Notes: a model not told the origin generated them from the letters alone. A stretch of DNA of 64,000 nt from Planctomycetaceae bacterium (GCA_021732975.1 JAKFWC010000003.1:17414-81413), one strand, 5' to 3'. Counted from the stretch's first letter, positions 37,433-46,393 are shown. Translations and numbers: made by a program.

Positions 37433-39079
37433 TTACTCCTTCACTTGTCGCAGGGCGTAGGCGACGGCGGCCTGAAGTTCAGGGTCGCTGCTATGGGCAC
37501 AGCGTTGCAGGCTGGTGGTTGCCGAGCGGGCCATCGGGCCGATTTCTCCGAGAGCATACGCGGCACCGACGCAGACCTTCGGCGACGCATCGCTCAGACA
37601 GCGTTCGAGTGCCGATGTGGCGTCGAGCGATTGCGGGGCCAACTCGGCAAGGCTGTAGGTCGCCAACCAGCGAACGTTCTCGTCTTCGTCCTTTAGACAC
37701 TTCAGCAGCGTGTCGAGCGCCACCTGCGAGAAGTTTTCGTGACGAATCAGCACCTCGGCGACATGCAACCGTACGAAGCCGTCGGAATCTCGCAGGGCGG
37801 TGCTCAGGGCCGGCAATGCTTCCGCCGATCCCGGACCCATTTCGGCGAGGACGGCGGCTGAGAATGATCGCACACTCGGATCGGAGGAACGCAAACCCAC
37901 GATCAACGTCTCAGTGACAAACGGCGTGACTTGCTGCATCCGCACGAGGGCTAACGCGGCGTGGACTCGGACAAAACCATCGCGATGCAAGAGCAATTTT
38001 TCCAGCGCGGGAGAGGCTGCAGCGGCCTCTCCTTGTAAGCGGCCGAGGCGATGAATGCTGCGTTTGACCACTTCGAGATCATCGGCATTCAGTGTGCGAA
38101 CCAGTTCGCGGACTTCACCCGTGGCATCGGGACACAGTGAGACCAACGTTTCTTTCGGGGCGACGGGAGGGGCCGACTTCTGTGGCTCCGCAGTTTTGGC
38201 AATCACAGCAGCCTTCACGGCCGGCTTCTTTGCTTCCATGTGATCCGGATGGGACTCCGGCGAGTCGACCTTCTTCACGGCTTTTGCGGAGGCGCGGCTC
38301 GGAGCTTTGCCCGAAGCCCACTCGGGCAGATCGTCTTCTTCGCCGCGATGAGCGACTTCCTGAATCTTCTTCGCGGATTGATTCGTCGCGAATTCCTCAA
38401 AGTCGGGATCGACCTGGGGACGGTTGCGTTTTTCGGCAACAGCCGGTGTTTCACTCGCCGCCGGGCTGACGGTCGTCGATTTCAACGCCTTGGAAGAGGC
38501 CAGCGATGGAACCACACTGTCATCGGCGGCGACATCGAACTCGGCGAACGGATCGGCCGAGCGTTCCGTCTTCGGTACGGCTGCGGTCTTGGCGGCTGTA
38601 CTGGTCTTCGGGGCGGCCGGCTTTGAAACGGACGCGGTTTTCGCCGCCACATCTCCCTTGGGAGCGGAGGGGCGTTTGGCGTCTTCGGACTTCGACGCCG
38701 CAGCGACCCGCGGTTCGTCCGTGATTTTACCCCGCGGCGACGGCGTGCCGGTCTTCGTGGATGCCGTTGATTTGGCTTTGTCGGACTGGGCTTGTTCCGA
38801 TTTGGGATCGACTTTTTTGGCGACAATGCGTTCGTCATCCGGCGTCTCGGGCTTCGATTTGGACTTCGAGGCCTGTGAGGCCGACGGTCGCTTGGCTTCC
38901 GAACGCCCCTTGGCGGCCGTGTCTTTGGCAGCCTTGCCGTCGATCTCCGCGACCTCCTGATCGTCTTTGTCGCGACCGGTCCAGCGGGCGAAGGTTCGCG
39001 AGGTGGACGCACAGCCGGTGAGTTGCACCGCGAGGGCCATCACCAGAATCGCACTGACAGAACTGTACCACTTCTTCAT
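37433..39079 (-). CDS. HEAT-repeat lipoprotein with long low-complexity linker
   Basis: A 548-residue protein. ATG 39079 has GAGG upstream and begins a lipoprotein signal (VQLTGC, lipidated at C23). Residues 30-310 are Lys/Ala/Pro/Ser-rich repeats such as AAKTASVSKPAAPKT, probably an extended spacer. The last 210 residues are HEAT repeats of about 35 residues: LHRDGFVRVHAALALVRMQ, RSFSAAVLAEMGPGSAEALP, LRDSDGFVRLHVAEVLI, LKDEDENVRWLATYSLAELAP, VCVGAAYALGEIGPMA. It is probably a membrane-tethered protein-binding scaffold in the periplasm. No enzymatic motif is seen. Confidence 0.87.
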   Translation of the reverse strand: MKKWYSSVSAILVMALAVQLTGCASTSRTFARWTGRDKDDQEVAEIDGKAAKDTAAKGRSEAKRPSASQASKSKSKPETPDDERIVAKKVDPKSEQAQSDKAKSTASTKTGTPSPRGKITDEPRVAAASKSEDAKRPSAPKGDVAAKTASVSKPAAPKTSTAAKTAAVPKTERSADPFAEFDVAADDSVVPSLASSKALKSTTVSPAASETPAVAEKRNRPQVDPDFEEFATNQSAKKIQEVAHRGEEDDLPEWASGKAPSRASAKAVKKVDSPESHPDHMEAKKPAVKAAVIAKTAEPQKSAPPVAPKETLVSLCPDATGEVRELVRTLNADDLEVVKRSIHRLGRLQGEAAAASPALEKLLLHRDGFVRVHAALALVRMQQVTPFVTETLIVGLRSSDPSVRSFSAAVLAEMGPGSAEALPALSTALRDSDGFVRLHVAEVLIRHENFSQVALDTLLKCLKDEDENVRWLATYSLAELAPQSLDATSALERCLSDASPKVCVGAAYALGEIGPMARSATTSLQRCAHSSDPELQAAVAYALRQVKE

Positions 39080-39429
39080 GGCGCCGACCTCGTTAGTCCG
39101 GTCCGCCGCGAGGGTGACACCGTTCACCCACCCCAACGCAACCGGGTCGAGAGGCAGGACCATTGTCCCGACGGCAACTGTCGCCGTGCGGTGGTCCTGA
39201 AATCCTCAGTCTGCTTTCGGTATCGGTTATGCCGACCGTAGGAGTGCAGCCTCCGGTGCCAGAAAAATGTGTTGTGAGGACAAATCCTTCCGTGACGCAT
39301 GTGACAGCGCCATAATGGTTTACGTGGTTGGCAAGGTCGATGTTTTCGGCAAAGTCGACGCCGTGGGAAAAGCGGGCGCAGACGACCCAAAGTGACGGTT
39401 GATCGCCCCGCAACGATCCAAGAATCACC
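39080..39429. other. Intergenic region, no gene
   Basis: About 350 bases upstream of the HEAT lipoprotein gene, before the F1/F5 repeat. No convincing ORF, hairpin or promoter consensus was recognised. Confidence 0.45.
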
Positions 39430-39597
39430 GTTTAGCCGCGACCCGACAGGGGGGCGTTCTCTGGTTCTACTTGAGTTGTGCGTGGGTCTCCCGACCCCGC
39501 ACTCTTTTTGGCCGCAGGTCTCCTCTTGTTAGTCATTGACCGCGAGGAGGAGACCTTCGGTCGGCGGATGTGCGGGGTCGGGAGACCCACGCACAAC
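39430..39597. repeat. F1 half unit followed by F5 nested inverted repeat, second copy
   Basis: 39430-39456 is an F1 left half (GTTTAGCCGCGACCCG, then a G-rich tail). F5 follows with perfect 28-bp outer arms at 39475-39502 and 39570-39597 and inner arms around GGCCGCAGGTCTCCTC and GAGGAGACCTTCGGTC. The order and orientation are the same as at 17228-17380. Confidence 0.9.
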
Positions 39598-39615
39598 ACG
39601 GGTCTGCAAAGACAT

Positions 39616-40962
39616 TCAATGCGCCGCTGCCGGTGCGGCCGCGTTCTCAACGTTGATCTTCGGTGGATGGAAGAACAACAGCAGAATCACCGCGGCGATG
39701 AGTGCCGCCCCGGACGGATAAAGCAGCACCACCGGGTAATTGACCGCTCCTTCCGGCGAGTTCGCTTTCTGAATCGCGGGCCACAGGAAGCGAGCAGCGA
39801 TTGGGCCCACTCCAAGAATCAGGAAGTTAAACAATCCCTGGGCACTCGTCCGGGCATCCTTCGGGAAGACTTCATCCACGAGGATGTACAGCGTTGCAAA
39901 AAAGAACGCGTAACAGATCCCGTGCAGCACGTTCACCGCCACCGCGGCGACCGGGTCCGGGAAGAACGCGAAGACCGCGAACCGCACGGTATGACCGAGG
40001 ATGCCCAGAATCATTGTGGTGCGCCAGCCGAATTTCTTCAGCACCAGTCCGAGAAACGCCATCGTGCCAATTTCGGCAATCTGGCCGACGCTCATCGCCG
40101 CCTGCACCCAGTTCGGCGGGACGCCGACATGCTTGAGGTAATCGAAGGCAAAGAAGAAGAAGCCGTCATGCACCGCGGCGTCGATGAACGTCACGATGAA
40201 CAACACGAAGATGTACGGGTACTTCAGGTACGACATCGCTTCCAGCCAAGCTAGCGACGATTCCCCTTCTTTGGCGGGTTTCGGTGGCGTGTGCGGTAGC
40301 GTCAAGCTGAATGCCGCGAGCAGTAGTGAGGCAATCCCGGCCGTCAAAAATGCCCAGCTTTTGCCCTGATTAAGAGCCTGCCCACCGAGTCCCGTTCCGA
40401 AGGCGATCCCGAGCCACTTCACAAAGCCGCCCGCTTCAGCCATCGCCGGAACTTTGGACCAATCGACAAGAATGAACACGAACGGCCACGCTGCCGCGAT
40501 CCAGCCAATCGTGCCCCACAATCGCACCGGGCCGAAGTCTTTCTGCGGGTCAGTAATGTTCGCGAAGGCGATGCTGTTCGTCACCGAAATCGTCGGCACA
40601 AAGAAGAAGCAGTGCGTCGCCATGCACGCGAAGTAGAGCCAATAGTTCTGTACTTTCGGCTCGGCCCCCTGGAAGGCTTGCCAGGCGAGACCGCCGAAGC
40701 CGAGCAACGCTAAACCACCCACCAGATGGCTGAACGCGAGGAACCGTTCCGCCGCGAAATTGCGGTCGACGAACTGATTCGCGAAGAACATCCCGATGAT
40801 CGCCGAGACCGGAAACGCGATGTTCAGCCCGAACTGCTGCCATTCGGTGAAGCCCAACGCCCCCGCCCCGAAGAACCCAAAGCTCGGCGGCAACCAGGCC
40901 CCCCAGATGAAGAACTCCAGGAACATCATCACCGACAGCTTGATCAGAACGGAACGCTGCAT
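39616..40962 (-). CDS. MFS nucleoside:H+ symporter-like permease
   Basis: A 448-residue integral membrane protein with 12 hydrophobic segments. The N-terminus (KLSVMMFLEFFIWGAWLPPSFGFF), VRLWGTIGWIAAAWPF and SYLKYPYIFVLFIVTFIDAAVHDGFFFFA match the NupG/XapB nucleoside permease branch of the major facilitators. The C-terminal half has VFPKDARTSAQGLFNFL, as in the same group. It probably imports nucleosides or related compounds across the inner membrane. The C-terminal tail is alanine-rich. It starts at ATG 40962 with an AAGG-like site upstream. The gene lies downstream of truD on the same strand, but 190 bases separate them. Confidence 0.88.
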   Translation of the reverse strand: MQRSVLIKLSVMMFLEFFIWGAWLPPSFGFFGAGALGFTEWQQFGLNIAFPVSAIIGMFFANQFVDRNFAAERFLAFSHLVGGLALLGFGGLAWQAFQGAEPKVQNYWLYFACMATHCFFFVPTISVTNSIAFANITDPQKDFGPVRLWGTIGWIAAAWPFVFILVDWSKVPAMAEAGGFVKWLGIAFGTGLGGQALNQGKSWAFLTAGIASLLLAAFSLTLPHTPPKPAKEGESSLAWLEAMSYLKYPYIFVLFIVTFIDAAVHDGFFFFAFDYLKHVGVPPNWVQAAMSVGQIAEIGTMAFLGLVLKKFGWRTTMILGILGHTVRFAVFAFFPDPVAAVAVNVLHGICYAFFFATLYILVDEVFPKDARTSAQGLFNFLILGVGPIAARFLWPAIQKANSPEGAVNYPVVLLYPSGAALIAAVILLLFFHPPKINVENAAAPAAAH

Positions 40963-41152
40963 GCCAGCAAACCTTGGGGGGCAAAAGCCGAAATGGACGC
41001 ATCAACGGACAACGAGGCCATGATGATGCCCATTCGTGAACCCTCGGGCAAGCGCACGAACGGTTTCCCAGTGACATTTCGGACAACCGCTTGCCGCTTT
41101 GCAGAATCACCGGTAAGCGCACGTGAATTTCCCCCCGGTCATTGACCGGGAG

Positions 41153-42328
41153 CTAAGACATTTCTGCCATCAAGCGTTTCACCACAATCGTCGCATACGC
41201 CCCGCGCGGCAACGTGAACCGCAGTGTCACCGCCTGCTTGCCGGGGTTGAGATCGTCCGCACATCCGTCCGCGTGGGCGTCTTCCGGGAACAACGCCGCG
41301 GCCCGTTCGCCCTTCGAGAAGAAACTGTCGCGCGGATACTTCACCCGCAGTTCCCGCAGCGTCAGCCCGGCCTTGGCAACGACTTCCTCATACAAGGGCA
41401 ATCGTGGATCGTCCTCTTCAAAGTGCAGCCGCGCCGATGGCAACGGCAACTGCAGCGACCGCAACGCGGCACGGCCTTCGTCGGTCAAATGGCGATAGAA
41501 CGGCACCGTGTTTTGATCGAGCTGCATCGGAATCTGCGACTCCGGCGCGGCGTACCGGCGGACTTCTGTCGCGAGCAGATCGTTCCACAGATAACTCTGA
41601 AACGCTGCGAGATACAGGCTCCGCAAGTCCTGCCGTACGAGTCCCACCGCCCGGCGAAAGTCGGTCGGATGATCGCACAGAAACGTGACAATGCTCCGCC
41701 GTGAGCTTTTGGGTAACTGATCTTTCGCTTGCGGCCAGCGGCTCCAATACTGTCGCAGAATCTGCTTTTCCTCGCGGTCATCGGGACGGTCATGCACGTT
41801 CGGTTCGGCGAGCATCAGCCACAGCGCCCGCTCATAATCCCCCTTGCACCACGCCGCCGCGATGAACTCGCCCGATTCGCCGACGGAACCGAAGCGTTGA
41901 TCATCGAAGTAATTCGCAACCCCTTCCTGCGACAACACCGGCAACGTGTCGATCACCGTCTTCGCCACTGTCGCCGTGAGGTTTCGCAGCGTGATGGTGA
42001 ACCGATTCGCGGCGATATCATGCGGCGTGAACGGCTGTGGTGCCTGCCCCTGATAGATCAGTGCGAAATTCGTCTGCTCCAGATTCCGCCGCGGCCCCCG
42101 ATGAATCGTCACCCACTGCCGCGTGACAGCGTGCCGATCCTTCAACCCGCCATAGCTGAGCTGATGCCGCGCAAGCTGCCAGCGCTGCTGAATGGCCGTC
42201 ATCGCTTCCGGCGTGCCGAGCGATTGCTTCGTCAACCGATAGACCGCAAACGGCCCGTCCGTAATCGGGAAGTCGGTGAGTTCATCGACCTCAAAATCTT
42301 CGGGCCGGGATTTGAGTTTCAAAGACAT
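41153..42328 (-). CDS. truD: tRNA pseudouridine(13) synthase TruD
   Basis: A 391-residue protein. The N-terminus SRPEDFEVDELTDFP is the TruD opening motif. The catalytic aspartate is D64 in LSYGGLKDRHAVTRQW, and NYFDDQRFGS and LRSLYLAAFQSYLWNDLL are further family blocks; the TRUD insertion domain lies between about 150 and 300. The enzyme converts U13 in tRNA to pseudouridine. Length and order are normal. ATG 42328 has only a weak ribosome site. The gene stands alone. Confidence 0.94.
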   Translation of the reverse strand: MSLKLKSRPEDFEVDELTDFPITDGPFAVYRLTKQSLGTPEAMTAIQQRWQLARHQLSYGGLKDRHAVTRQWVTIHRGPRRNLEQTNFALIYQGQAPQPFTPHDIAANRFTITLRNLTATVAKTVIDTLPVLSQEGVANYFDDQRFGSVGESGEFIAAAWCKGDYERALWLMLAEPNVHDRPDDREEKQILRQYWSRWPQAKDQLPKSSRRSIVTFLCDHPTDFRRAVGLVRQDLRSLYLAAFQSYLWNDLLATEVRRYAAPESQIPMQLDQNTVPFYRHLTDEGRAALRSLQLPLPSARLHFEEDDPRLPLYEEVVAKAGLTLRELRVKYPRDSFFSKGERAAALFPEDAHADGCADDLNPGKQAVTLRFTLPRGAYATIVVKRLMAEMS

Positions 42329-42428
42329 CGAAAGCCATCATGCAGGGCGGCACAAGTCCGCGAAATTTACCAAAAGCCAGTGATAATGTGCCGCGCGCGG
42401 AGGGCAGCGTCAATTCGCGCCTCGTGTT

Positions 42429-42545
42429 GGGTGCCACTAGGGGTCGCTTTGACCGCCAGTGACCTGGCGATCTTGGAACCAATACTATTCTGATCGCTGA
42501 GGCCGTCAGAGGACTCGCGAACGAGTACGCTCGCCAGTGGCACCC
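42429..42545. repeat. F17 inverted repeat
   Basis: Ten-bp perfect arms GGGTGCCACT (42429-42438) and AGTGGCACCC (42536-42545), with partial inner pairing (CCGCCAGTGACCTGGCGA inside). It lies in the 334-base divergent space between truD and the TIR gene; no gene was seen in that space. Confidence 0.65.
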
Positions 42546-42662
42546 GATGGTACCCGGCACCCGGAGATTATCCTAAGTTAGGTTGATTCCGAAGAGAATT
42601 CGCTATCATCCAAAAACTCGTTTTTCAAGCTCGTGATTCAAAGTCCTTTTGGGCGGTAAACT

Positions 42663-43436
42663 ATGATGAAACTGACTCGCTACTATCGGTCGAAGCAATT
42701 GAACTTCGGACAGATCCGTGCCATGCGTGATGTCCTGACGGGGTCATTTGATTGGGGCCTTGCTGAGGCAAGTTACGAGCTCTACTTCGTTTCCGAAGTC
42801 TATCGAATTACCACGATCAAAGAGGTTGAGAAGGTGGTCCAGAATGTTGGGCAACCTCAAACAGTTCGTGTCTTCTTCAAGTCCAAGGGCGGGCGGACTA
42901 TTGCCATTGACACATGTCACCAAGGCCGAATTTCAATCGAAGTGCATAATCTCAGCGATCCTCCAACCAAACTGTTGGACGCCATCGAAACGGCGCTATC
43001 GCTCGAACTTCTCGGTGAACTGCCCAGCGAACAGAATGTGTCTAGTGCGTTTCTCGCGCATAGTTTCAACGATGACGGCGCAAAGTATTCCAATGAACTT
43101 GCGAGATTCCTCACTCTTTTAGGTATTCGCTGCGAATCTGGACGCGCGTTTTCACCGTCACGCGTATCCGACAAAGTGAACTCGCGATTGGCAAGACATG
43201 ACATGTTCGTTGCGATTGCATCGCCGCAGGACGATTACACTTGGATCACGCAGGAGATCGCAACTGCATCTGTGCTCAAGAAACACATCTTCGTCCTCAA
43301 AGAAGCCACGGTCGAATTGAAACCCGGTATCCTCGGAGATCTCGAATACATCCCATTTCCGAAGGATCAATTCACCAAGGCATTCATCCCAATCCTCGAA
43401 GGGCTCAACGAGCTTCGCGGCGAATCGATCGGGTAA
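42663..43436 (+). CDS. TIR-domain protein, candidate NAD-acting defence effector
   Basis: A 257-residue protein (ATG 42663 or 42666). The C-terminal half (128-250) is TIR-like. It has beta-A FLAHSFNDDG (130-139) and ESGRAFSPSRVSDKVNSRL in the BB-loop region. FVAIASPQDDYTWITQEIATA follows, with W194 and E198 in the place of the conserved W and catalytic glutamate of NAD-cleaving TIRs, then a final HIFVLKEA strand. The N-terminal 115 residues are an unassigned alpha/beta domain (VRVFFKSKGGRTIAIDTCHQ). Base use is clearly more AT-rich than neighbours, suggesting transfer. Bacterial TIR proteins commonly deplete NAD or make signals in anti-phage defence. No other defence gene is adjacent, so its use here is inference. 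Confidence 0.82.
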   Translation: MMKLTRYYRSKQLNFGQIRAMRDVLTGSFDWGLAEASYELYFVSEVYRITTIKEVEKVVQNVGQPQTVRVFFKSKGGRTIAIDTCHQGRISIEVHNLSDPPTKLLDAIETALSLELLGELPSEQNVSSAFLAHSFNDDGAKYSNELARFLTLLGIRCESGRAFSPSRVSDKVNSRLARHDMFVAIASPQDDYTWITQEIATASVLKKHIFVLKEATVELKPGILGDLEYIPFPKDQFTKAFIPILEGLNELRGESIG

Positions 43437-43518
43437 CGCTGAATTGAACATGTGGTCGAGCAGGCTGGCGTCTGGGTTCACAAGATGTGATCGTGATGCG
43501 TGATGATTGAGCCACGCC

Positions 43519-43791
43519 ATGTCGCATCCTCGCCGATTTGATGACGCGCTCGACACGCACTTCATGACGTTCTCCTGTTACCATCGCCGGCGACTGCTCG
43601 ATCACGATCAACCCAAGCGGAGTTTTCTCGGAGTCTTGAACGATATGCGAGAAAAGTTCGCGACGAAGTGCGTCGGGTTCACGAGCCGGAAGCGTCAGCG
43701 ACGGTTTTGAATCGGTGTTTGTGGAGATCAGTCCGTCGCTGACGCTTCCGGCTCGTGAGATAATCCCGTGTGGCAGGTCCGGTTTCACTCC
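43519..43791 (+). pseudogene. REP-associated transposase remnant interrupted by F8
   Basis: Residues from ATG 43519 read like the start of a Y1 transposase (SHPRRFDDALDTHFMTFSCYHR, LGVLNDMREKFATKCVGF). The frame then runs into the F8 palindrome, which adds TSRKRQRRF and a stop at 43708-43710. Beyond F8, in the same frame, PVWQVRFHS (43765-43791) looks like the usual WQ-x-R-F/Y block near the end of these enzymes. The middle, including the HUH histidines, is missing. It is probably a decayed copy in which the palindrome replaced the catalytic centre. Confidence 0.7.
43679..43758. repeat. F8 inverted repeat inside the transposase remnant
   Basis: Perfect 26-bp arms at 43679-43704 and 43733-43758 (core GAGCCGGAAGCGTCAGCGA). 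A single half unit recurs at 44868-44891. Confidence 0.92.
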
Positions 43792-43895
43792 TGCGCGAAG
43801 GACGGTGGGGATTCCGATCGAGTGAGTTGAATGATGTTCCTCTTGTGAACTCAGACGCCCAGAGCGGCGTACGCTCCATGAATTAGGACGACACG

Positions 43896-44867
43896 ATGCG
43901 AACTTCAATTCATCCACAACGCGGACGGAACTTGACCATTGTTGTCGCCTGGTTTGCCACTCTTGTGACCTCGGTCGCCGGTGCGGAGCCCGTCCCTGAA
44001 ACCGTTCGCGTCATGAGCTTCAACATGTGGCATGGCGGCGATGCGGGGCGGCAGCCGTTTGAGCAGACGGTGGCGCTGGTCAAGCAATCGCGGGCGGATC
44101 TTGTCGGGCTGCAGGAGACGGCGGGGTTGGCTCCCGCGGGGCAGGCGCGACCCGATCATGCCGCCAGACTCGCACAGGCGCTGGGCTGGCATTATCTGGA
44201 CCAGGGGGCGGCGACGGGGATCATCAGCCGGTTCAAGATCGTCGCGTCCACTCCCCGAAAATGGGGGGCGAAGCTCGAATTGCCGTCGGGGCGACACGTC
44301 TACCTGTTTAACGCGCATCTCGCCCACGCCCCGTATCAGCCGTACCAACTCCTCAATATCCCCTACGCCAACGCCCCGTTCCTGACCACGGCGGACGAAG
44401 CGATTCGGGCCGCGCGGGAGGCACGCGGCGGCCAGGTCGAACGGATGCTGGCCGAGGTGCAGGCGATCCGGCCGGAGGGGTTGCCGGTCTTCATCACCGG
44501 CGACTTCAATGAACCGTCTCATCTCGACTGGACGCCCGCCGCCGTGAAGGCGAACCGCTGCCCGCTGGAAGTGCCGTGGCCCTCGACGAAGGCGATCACC
44601 GCCGCGGGCTTCGTCGACGCCTACCGCACGGTTCACCCCGACCCCGTGCAGCATCCCGGCTGGACGTGGACGCCGACCACCAAACCGACCGACCCCAAAG
44701 ATCGCCACGACCGCATCGACTTCGTGTTCGTGGGCGGTGCGAAAGTCCGAGTGAAAGGGGCGATGATCGTGGGTGAGCGCCAAGACTTCGCGGACACCGT
44801 GGTCACGCCATTTCCATCCGATCACCGGGCCGTGGTCGCGGAGGTGGAACTCCTCGCCGACAATTAA
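43896..44867 (+). CDS. Exported endonuclease/exonuclease/phosphatase-fold protein
   Basis: A 323-residue protein with an N-terminal signal (NLTIVVAWFATLVTSVAGA). The EEP fold is complete: RVMSFNMWHGG (first metal region), LVGLQETAG (catalytic Glu), YLFNAHLAH (His), VFITGDFNEPSHLD (Asp/Asn), HDRIDFVFVGG and PFPSDHRAVVAEVEL (final Asp-His). Such secreted proteins act as phosphodiesterases, nucleases or phospholipase-like enzymes with a divalent metal. The substrate is not readable. The start is ATG 43896 with AGGA nine bases upstream; the stop is followed at once by a F8 half unit. Confidence 0.9.
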   Translation: MRTSIHPQRGRNLTIVVAWFATLVTSVAGAEPVPETVRVMSFNMWHGGDAGRQPFEQTVALVKQSRADLVGLQETAGLAPAGQARPDHAARLAQALGWHYLDQGAATGIISRFKIVASTPRKWGAKLELPSGRHVYLFNAHLAHAPYQPYQLLNIPYANAPFLTTADEAIRAAREARGGQVERMLAEVQAIRPEGLPVFITGDFNEPSHLDWTPAAVKANRCPLEVPWPSTKAITAAGFVDAYRTVHPDPVQHPGWTWTPTTKPTDPKDRHDRIDFVFVGGAKVRVKGAMIVGERQDFADTVVTPFPSDHRAVVAEVELLADN

Positions 44868-44891
44868 ACGAGCCGGAAGCGTCAGCGGCGG
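44868..44891. repeat. F8 half unit
   Basis: A single 24-base arm (ACGAGCCGGAAGCGTCAGCG, then GCGG) starting the base after the TAA of the EEP gene. No partner arm follows. Confidence 0.8.
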
Positions 44892-44910
44892 ATTCGGAGT
44901 TTTTGAAAAA

Positions 44911-45489
44911 TCACACCGAACACGGCGCGGAAAGGTTGAGATTCCGCAGTTGTTCCATCGCTTCGTCGATGATTTGTCGGGCTTCGCAGTTCAAACCTTC
45001 ATCGTGACGGGTGATGATTTTCGAGATCGACTCAGTGAGCCGATTCATGCGATCGAGAAGAGCCGTCGTCGCTTCCGAGGGGCTGGAGCCGCCCTCGATC
45101 TGGTCGAGAACTTCTTTCAATCGTTTTGCATCAAACGGTTTGGCCAACACCTCGGCGAACCCCATTTGCTCGGCAATCTGGAGCTTCTGCACATCGCGGT
45201 CGATTCCGTTCCCGGCGCGCAGGGCCGACATCAGGACGAAGGCTGGAGGCTTGGCGTTGCCGGTGTCGGTCATACGGGTGATTTTCTGCGCGGCTTTGAA
45301 GAGCCAGAGTCCGTCTAACTCGGCCATGAGAAGGTCGGTCAAGACAACATCAATGGACGAATCTTTCTCCAGCATTTGCAGGGCTTGCCGGGCGGTGTCC
45401 GTTGTGACGGCAACATGACCCAGGCTCTGCAACATTCGGGAGACGTGATGACGGATGTAACCGACATCATCGACAACGAGCACTTTCAT
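44911..45489 (-). CDS. Response regulator, CheY-like receiver with helical tail
   Basis: A 192-residue protein. The receiver domain (1-125) has the acidic pair D7-D8 in KVLVVDDVGY, the phosphoacceptor D52 in DVVLTDLLM, S88 in FVLMSAL and K117 in EVLAKPFDAKR, so all active residues are present. Residues 130-192 are helical (ATTALLDRMNRLTESISKIIT) without a DNA-binding motif, so the output is by protein interaction. Receivers are usually paired with a histidine kinase; none adjoins, and the hybrid kinase at 50.7 kb has its own receiver. The start has AGAGGG upstream. Confidence 0.9.
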   Translation of the reverse strand: MKVLVVDDVGYIRHHVSRMLQSLGHVAVTTDTARQALQMLEKDSSIDVVLTDLLMAELDGLWLFKAAQKITRMTDTGNAKPPAFVLMSALRAGNGIDRDVQKLQIAEQMGFAEVLAKPFDAKRLKEVLDQIEGGSSPSEATTALLDRMNRLTESISKIITRHDEGLNCEARQIIDEAMEQLRNLNLSAPCSV

Positions 45490-45890
45490 CCAATTACCCT
45501 CTGACGTGCTTGCAGATCGGCCCTTATGGGCACGTAAGGCCGCCGCTGAACCATATCGTATTGATTTCGACGAGGCATTTCCCTCGCACCGAATTGCCAG
45601 AGGCGTTTGTGATTAAACGCATCCCCCGCGGCAAAACCGGAGTAGTCCGCATGACTGACCACGGCCCCAGCTCGGTCGGACGCGCTCCGGCGGCAGGAAA
45701 ATTCGCGAGTCGCTTGTCACGCCGCAGAAGCAACTCGGCGGACTGCGGCGCCAGTGACGACTATCCATTTCGGCGACGCCGCTGTAGGCTGAGGGTAATA
45801 CAACTTCTCAAGTGCGGTATCGATCTGGACTGATGCCGCAATCCGTTTGCAGCGATCCGGATGAGATCGCTTTTACGATCAAGGGTGACC
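45490..45890. other. Divergent intergenic region, no gene
   Basis: A 401-base space between the response regulator and macro-domain genes. It contains a weak CGCCGCAG/CTGCGGCG stem near 45719-45754. Nothing else was recognised. Confidence 0.45.
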
Positions 45891-46379
45891 ATGATTCACG
45901 AAGTTTCCGGCGATATTCTGCTGACCAAGGCTCAAGCGATCGCGCACGGGATTGCTCCCAACGATCACTTCGATCAAGGTCTCGCTTTGGCCCTGCGTGA
46001 GAAGTGGCCGATGATGGTGAAAGACTTTCGCCATTACGCCAACCAGTGCCATCCCAAGCCGGGGGAAATGTGGGCGTGGGGCGGGTTTAACGCACGCGTA
46101 TTTTGTCTGATGACGCAGGAAGGTGATCACAGCCACGGTAATAAGCCAAGTCAGGCGACGACCGCCAATGTCAACCATTGTTTACGGCGTCTTCAGCACG
46201 AGCTCGAGAAGGGGGAAATCAAGAGTCTGGCTCTGCCACGGCTCGCGACGGGCGTAGGTGGCTTGGCGTGGGCGGAAGTACTCCCGCTGATCCAGAGCCA
46301 CCTCGGCAGCTTGAACATTCCCGTTTTTGTCTACACGCATTACCAGCCGGGAGTTCCAGCGGCAGAACCCGGCGTTTGA
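45891..46379 (+). CDS. Macro-domain protein (ADP-ribose-binding)
   Basis: A 162-residue, single-domain protein from ATG 45891 (AAGGGTG upstream). The macro fold is shown by MIHEVSGDILLTKAQAIAHG (first strand and ADP-ribose loop) and the C-terminal LALPRLATGVGGLAWAEVLPLI, equivalent to the IPRIGTGLAGLKW loop of PARG-like and DarG-like macro proteins. It also has an unusual AWGGFNARVFCLMTQEGD middle. Members bind or remove ADP-ribose from proteins or DNA. There is no adjacent DarT-like toxin, so it is not a recognisable toxin-antitoxin pair here. Confidence 0.87.
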   Translation: MIHEVSGDILLTKAQAIAHGIAPNDHFDQGLALALREKWPMMVKDFRHYANQCHPKPGEMWAWGGFNARVFCLMTQEGDHSHGNKPSQATTANVNHCLRRLQHELEKGEIKSLALPRLATGVGGLAWAEVLPLIQSHLGSLNIPVFVYTHYQPGVPAAEPGV

Positions 46380-46393
46380 TCACGGGCGTGGTA

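Noticed and set aside
39478..40254. 258-residue plus-strand frame over the MFS gene
   Set aside because: It is a shadow of the nucleoside-permease gene on the other strand; its product is charged, repetitive and without a ribosome site.
42429..42545. tRNA-like structure between truD and the TIR gene
   Set aside because: The stem is a 10-bp inverted repeat with a long insert and lacks a T-loop GTTCGA sequence or an anticodon arm.
45891..46379. DarTG-like toxin-antitoxin with the macro protein as antitoxin
   Set aside because: No DarT-type ADP-ribosyltransferase gene is adjacent; neighbours are a response regulator and an oxidoreductase.
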